A DNA stretch of 7,310 nt. Origin: Clostridia bacterium. GTDB lineage: Bacteria; Bacillota_A; Clostridia; Oscillospirales; Acutalibacteraceae. Under the pieces are notes generated by a model. That model was not told where the DNA came from. It made no database searches and saw only the letters and a program-made list of their open reading frames with translations. The first letter of the stretch is position 1. Every line of letters starts with the position of its first letter. The DNA is taken from assembly GCA_024699005.1 (NCBI GenBank), contig JAILQN010000319.1:1-7310 (forward strand), written 5' to 3'. Positions 6,406 through 7,310 of the stretch are shown here, piece after piece. The translations under genes and the position numbers were made by a program.

Positions 6406-6897
6406 ATGCTGAACTACAGAAAAATAGAACCGTCGGACGACAGGCGGATCGCTGAAATCATCCGGACAAATCTGGAGAAATATCATCTGGATATTCCGGG
6501 AACCGCATATTTTGATCCCGAACTGGATCATCTGAGCGCATACTACAACAGCGATCCGTCAAAACGGGCATATTTCATCGCTCTCGGAGACCGGAACGAA
6601 GTGATCGGGGGCGTCGGAATCGCGGAGTTTGACGGTATCGAAGACTGCGCGGAACTTCAGAAGCTTTATCTGGACGATTCCGCCAAGGGCAAAGGTTTCG
6701 GGAAAGATCTGATGCAGATCGCTGTCGGCTGGGCGGCATCGGCAGGTTATAATAATCTGTATCTGGAAACCCACACAAACCTGGATGCAGCCCTGAGCCT
6801 CTATGAAAAGACGGGGTTTCAGCAAATTGAAAAGCCCTGCCCAACACAGCATAACACGATGAACCGCTTTTATCTGAAGAAGCTTTCCGAAGAATAA
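6406..6897 (+). CDS. GNAT-family N-acetyltransferase
   Basis: The protein (163 residues from this start, a normal GNAT size) has the acetyl-CoA-binding fold of the GCN5-related acetyltransferases. Residues 1-14 (MLNYRKIEPSDDRR) are the common N-terminal strand and helix start. ELQKLYLDD (83-91) leads into the pyrophosphate-binding loop AKGKGFGKDL (93-102), the family's Q/RxxGxG/A motif. NLYLETHTN (117-125) and AALSLYEKTGF (128-138) are the later strand and motif B. It is cytoplasmic, with no signal peptide or membrane span. The acetyl acceptor (amino acid, peptide, antibiotic or small amine) cannot be read from the sequence. It has its own promoter at 6336-6364 and is followed after 54 nt by another gene on the same strand, with no terminator between them, so the two are probably co-transcribed. 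It ends at TAA. Confidence 0.9.
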   Translation: MLNYRKIEPSDDRRIAEIIRTNLEKYHLDIPGTAYFDPELDHLSAYYNSDPSKRAYFIALGDRNEVIGGVGIAEFDGIEDCAELQKLYLDDSAKGKGFGKDLMQIAVGWAASAGYNNLYLETHTNLDAALSLYEKTGFQQIEKPCPTQHNTMNRFYLKKLSEE

Positions 6898-6951
6898 ATA
6901 CCGTTTTGCAGCGGTAAGAGAAATAAAAAACATAACCGGAGGTAGGTTAAC

Positions 6952-7310
6952 ATGATCCGTCTGATGCATAAAGCCATAGACCCGGACGCCATGCCCGTGC
7001 TCTATGACACGCCCTTTACCGAAGAGTCCTTTGCCGCCGATTTTGAGATCAGAGACGGCAGCTGGTTTGTCCGGGACGGCTGGCTGATTGGCGAGAACAG
7101 ACGCAATTTCGCTTCCATGGCATTGCTGAGAAGCCCCGTCTTCGGTCCGGTCTGCCTGGATTTCAGAGCGAAGGTATTGCCGCCCTGCACCCACGATATC
7201 AACTGCATGTGGTCCGGCTCCTGGGACGAAGCGACCAACACGCGCGCGCTTGCCTACGTCGCCGGCATCGGCGGCTGGTGGGACGGAAAGGTGGGCTTTG
7301 AGAAGAGTCC
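6952..7310 (+). CDS. Unrecognised soluble protein, N-terminal part, runs off the right edge
   Basis: The frame is open from ATG at 6952 to the end (119 codons plus two bases). GGAGGT at 6938-6943, 8 nt upstream, is the strongest ribosome binding site in the window and fixes the start. The protein begins MIRLMHKAIDPDAMPVLYD, with no signal peptide or membrane span, and is rich in Trp, Gly, Phe and Asp. Segments such as DGSWFVRDGWLIGENR (35-50), GPVCLDFRAKVLPPCTHDI and GSWDEATNTRALAYVAG suggest a beta-sandwich of the concanavalin-like type seen in sugar-related proteins (for example YesU/DUF1961-like). That is an impression, not an identification. It follows the GNAT gene by 54 nt and probably shares its promoter. 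Confidence 0.75.
   Translation, partial: MIRLMHKAIDPDAMPVLYDTPFTEESFAADFEIRDGSWFVRDGWLIGENRRNFASMALLRSPVFGPVCLDFRAKVLPPCTHDINCMWSGSWDEATNTRALAYVAGIGGWWDGKVGFEKS

Overview
The window looks like a piece of a Gram-positive, Clostridia-type genome, probably an anaerobic gut or gut-like bacterium. Supporting this are strong purine-rich ribosome binding sites, textbook TTGACA/TATACT promoters with 17-bp spacers, Sec and lipoprotein signal peptides on the putative exported enzymes, and a moderately GC-rich, sugar-degrading gene set. The species cannot be named from the sequence.

Layout. Positions 1-547 (minus strand) hold the first 182 codons of an exported protein, probably an alpha/beta hydrolase, running off the left edge. 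A divergent control region (548-797) separates it from a lipoprotein-type carboxylesterase read rightwards. That esterase frame is continuous from 798 to 2573 except for one in-frame TAG at 1869-1871, which puts the nucleophile serine and acid on one side and the catalytic histidine on the other. Next, about 2590-3250 holds the remains of a multi-span membrane protein broken by at least two frameshifts, one at a run of ten A. A large intact secreted alpha-L-rhamnosidase of family GH78 follows (3305-6208). Then comes a perfect 40-bp palindrome (6274-6313), a promoter nearly identical to the esterase promoter, a small GNAT acetyltransferase (6406-6897), and the first 119 codons of an unrecognised protein (6952 to the right edge).

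How the parts may work together. The rhamnosidase would release terminal L-rhamnose from plant or microbial glycans outside the cell, and the esterase could remove ester groups from similar substrates at the cell surface. This link is inference from position only. The stretch 1869-3250 carries three disabling changes between intact genes, so the esterase and membrane-protein genes appear to be decaying, unless the assembly is wrong or the stop codon is read through.

Most worth a second look: the catalytic triad split by a single amber codon, the two near-identical 33-bp promoters 5.6 kb apart, the 40-bp spacer-free palindrome, and a cationic amphipathic helix inserted in the rhamnosidase. I found no CRISPR array, RNA gene, insertion sequence or complete new multi-gene system.
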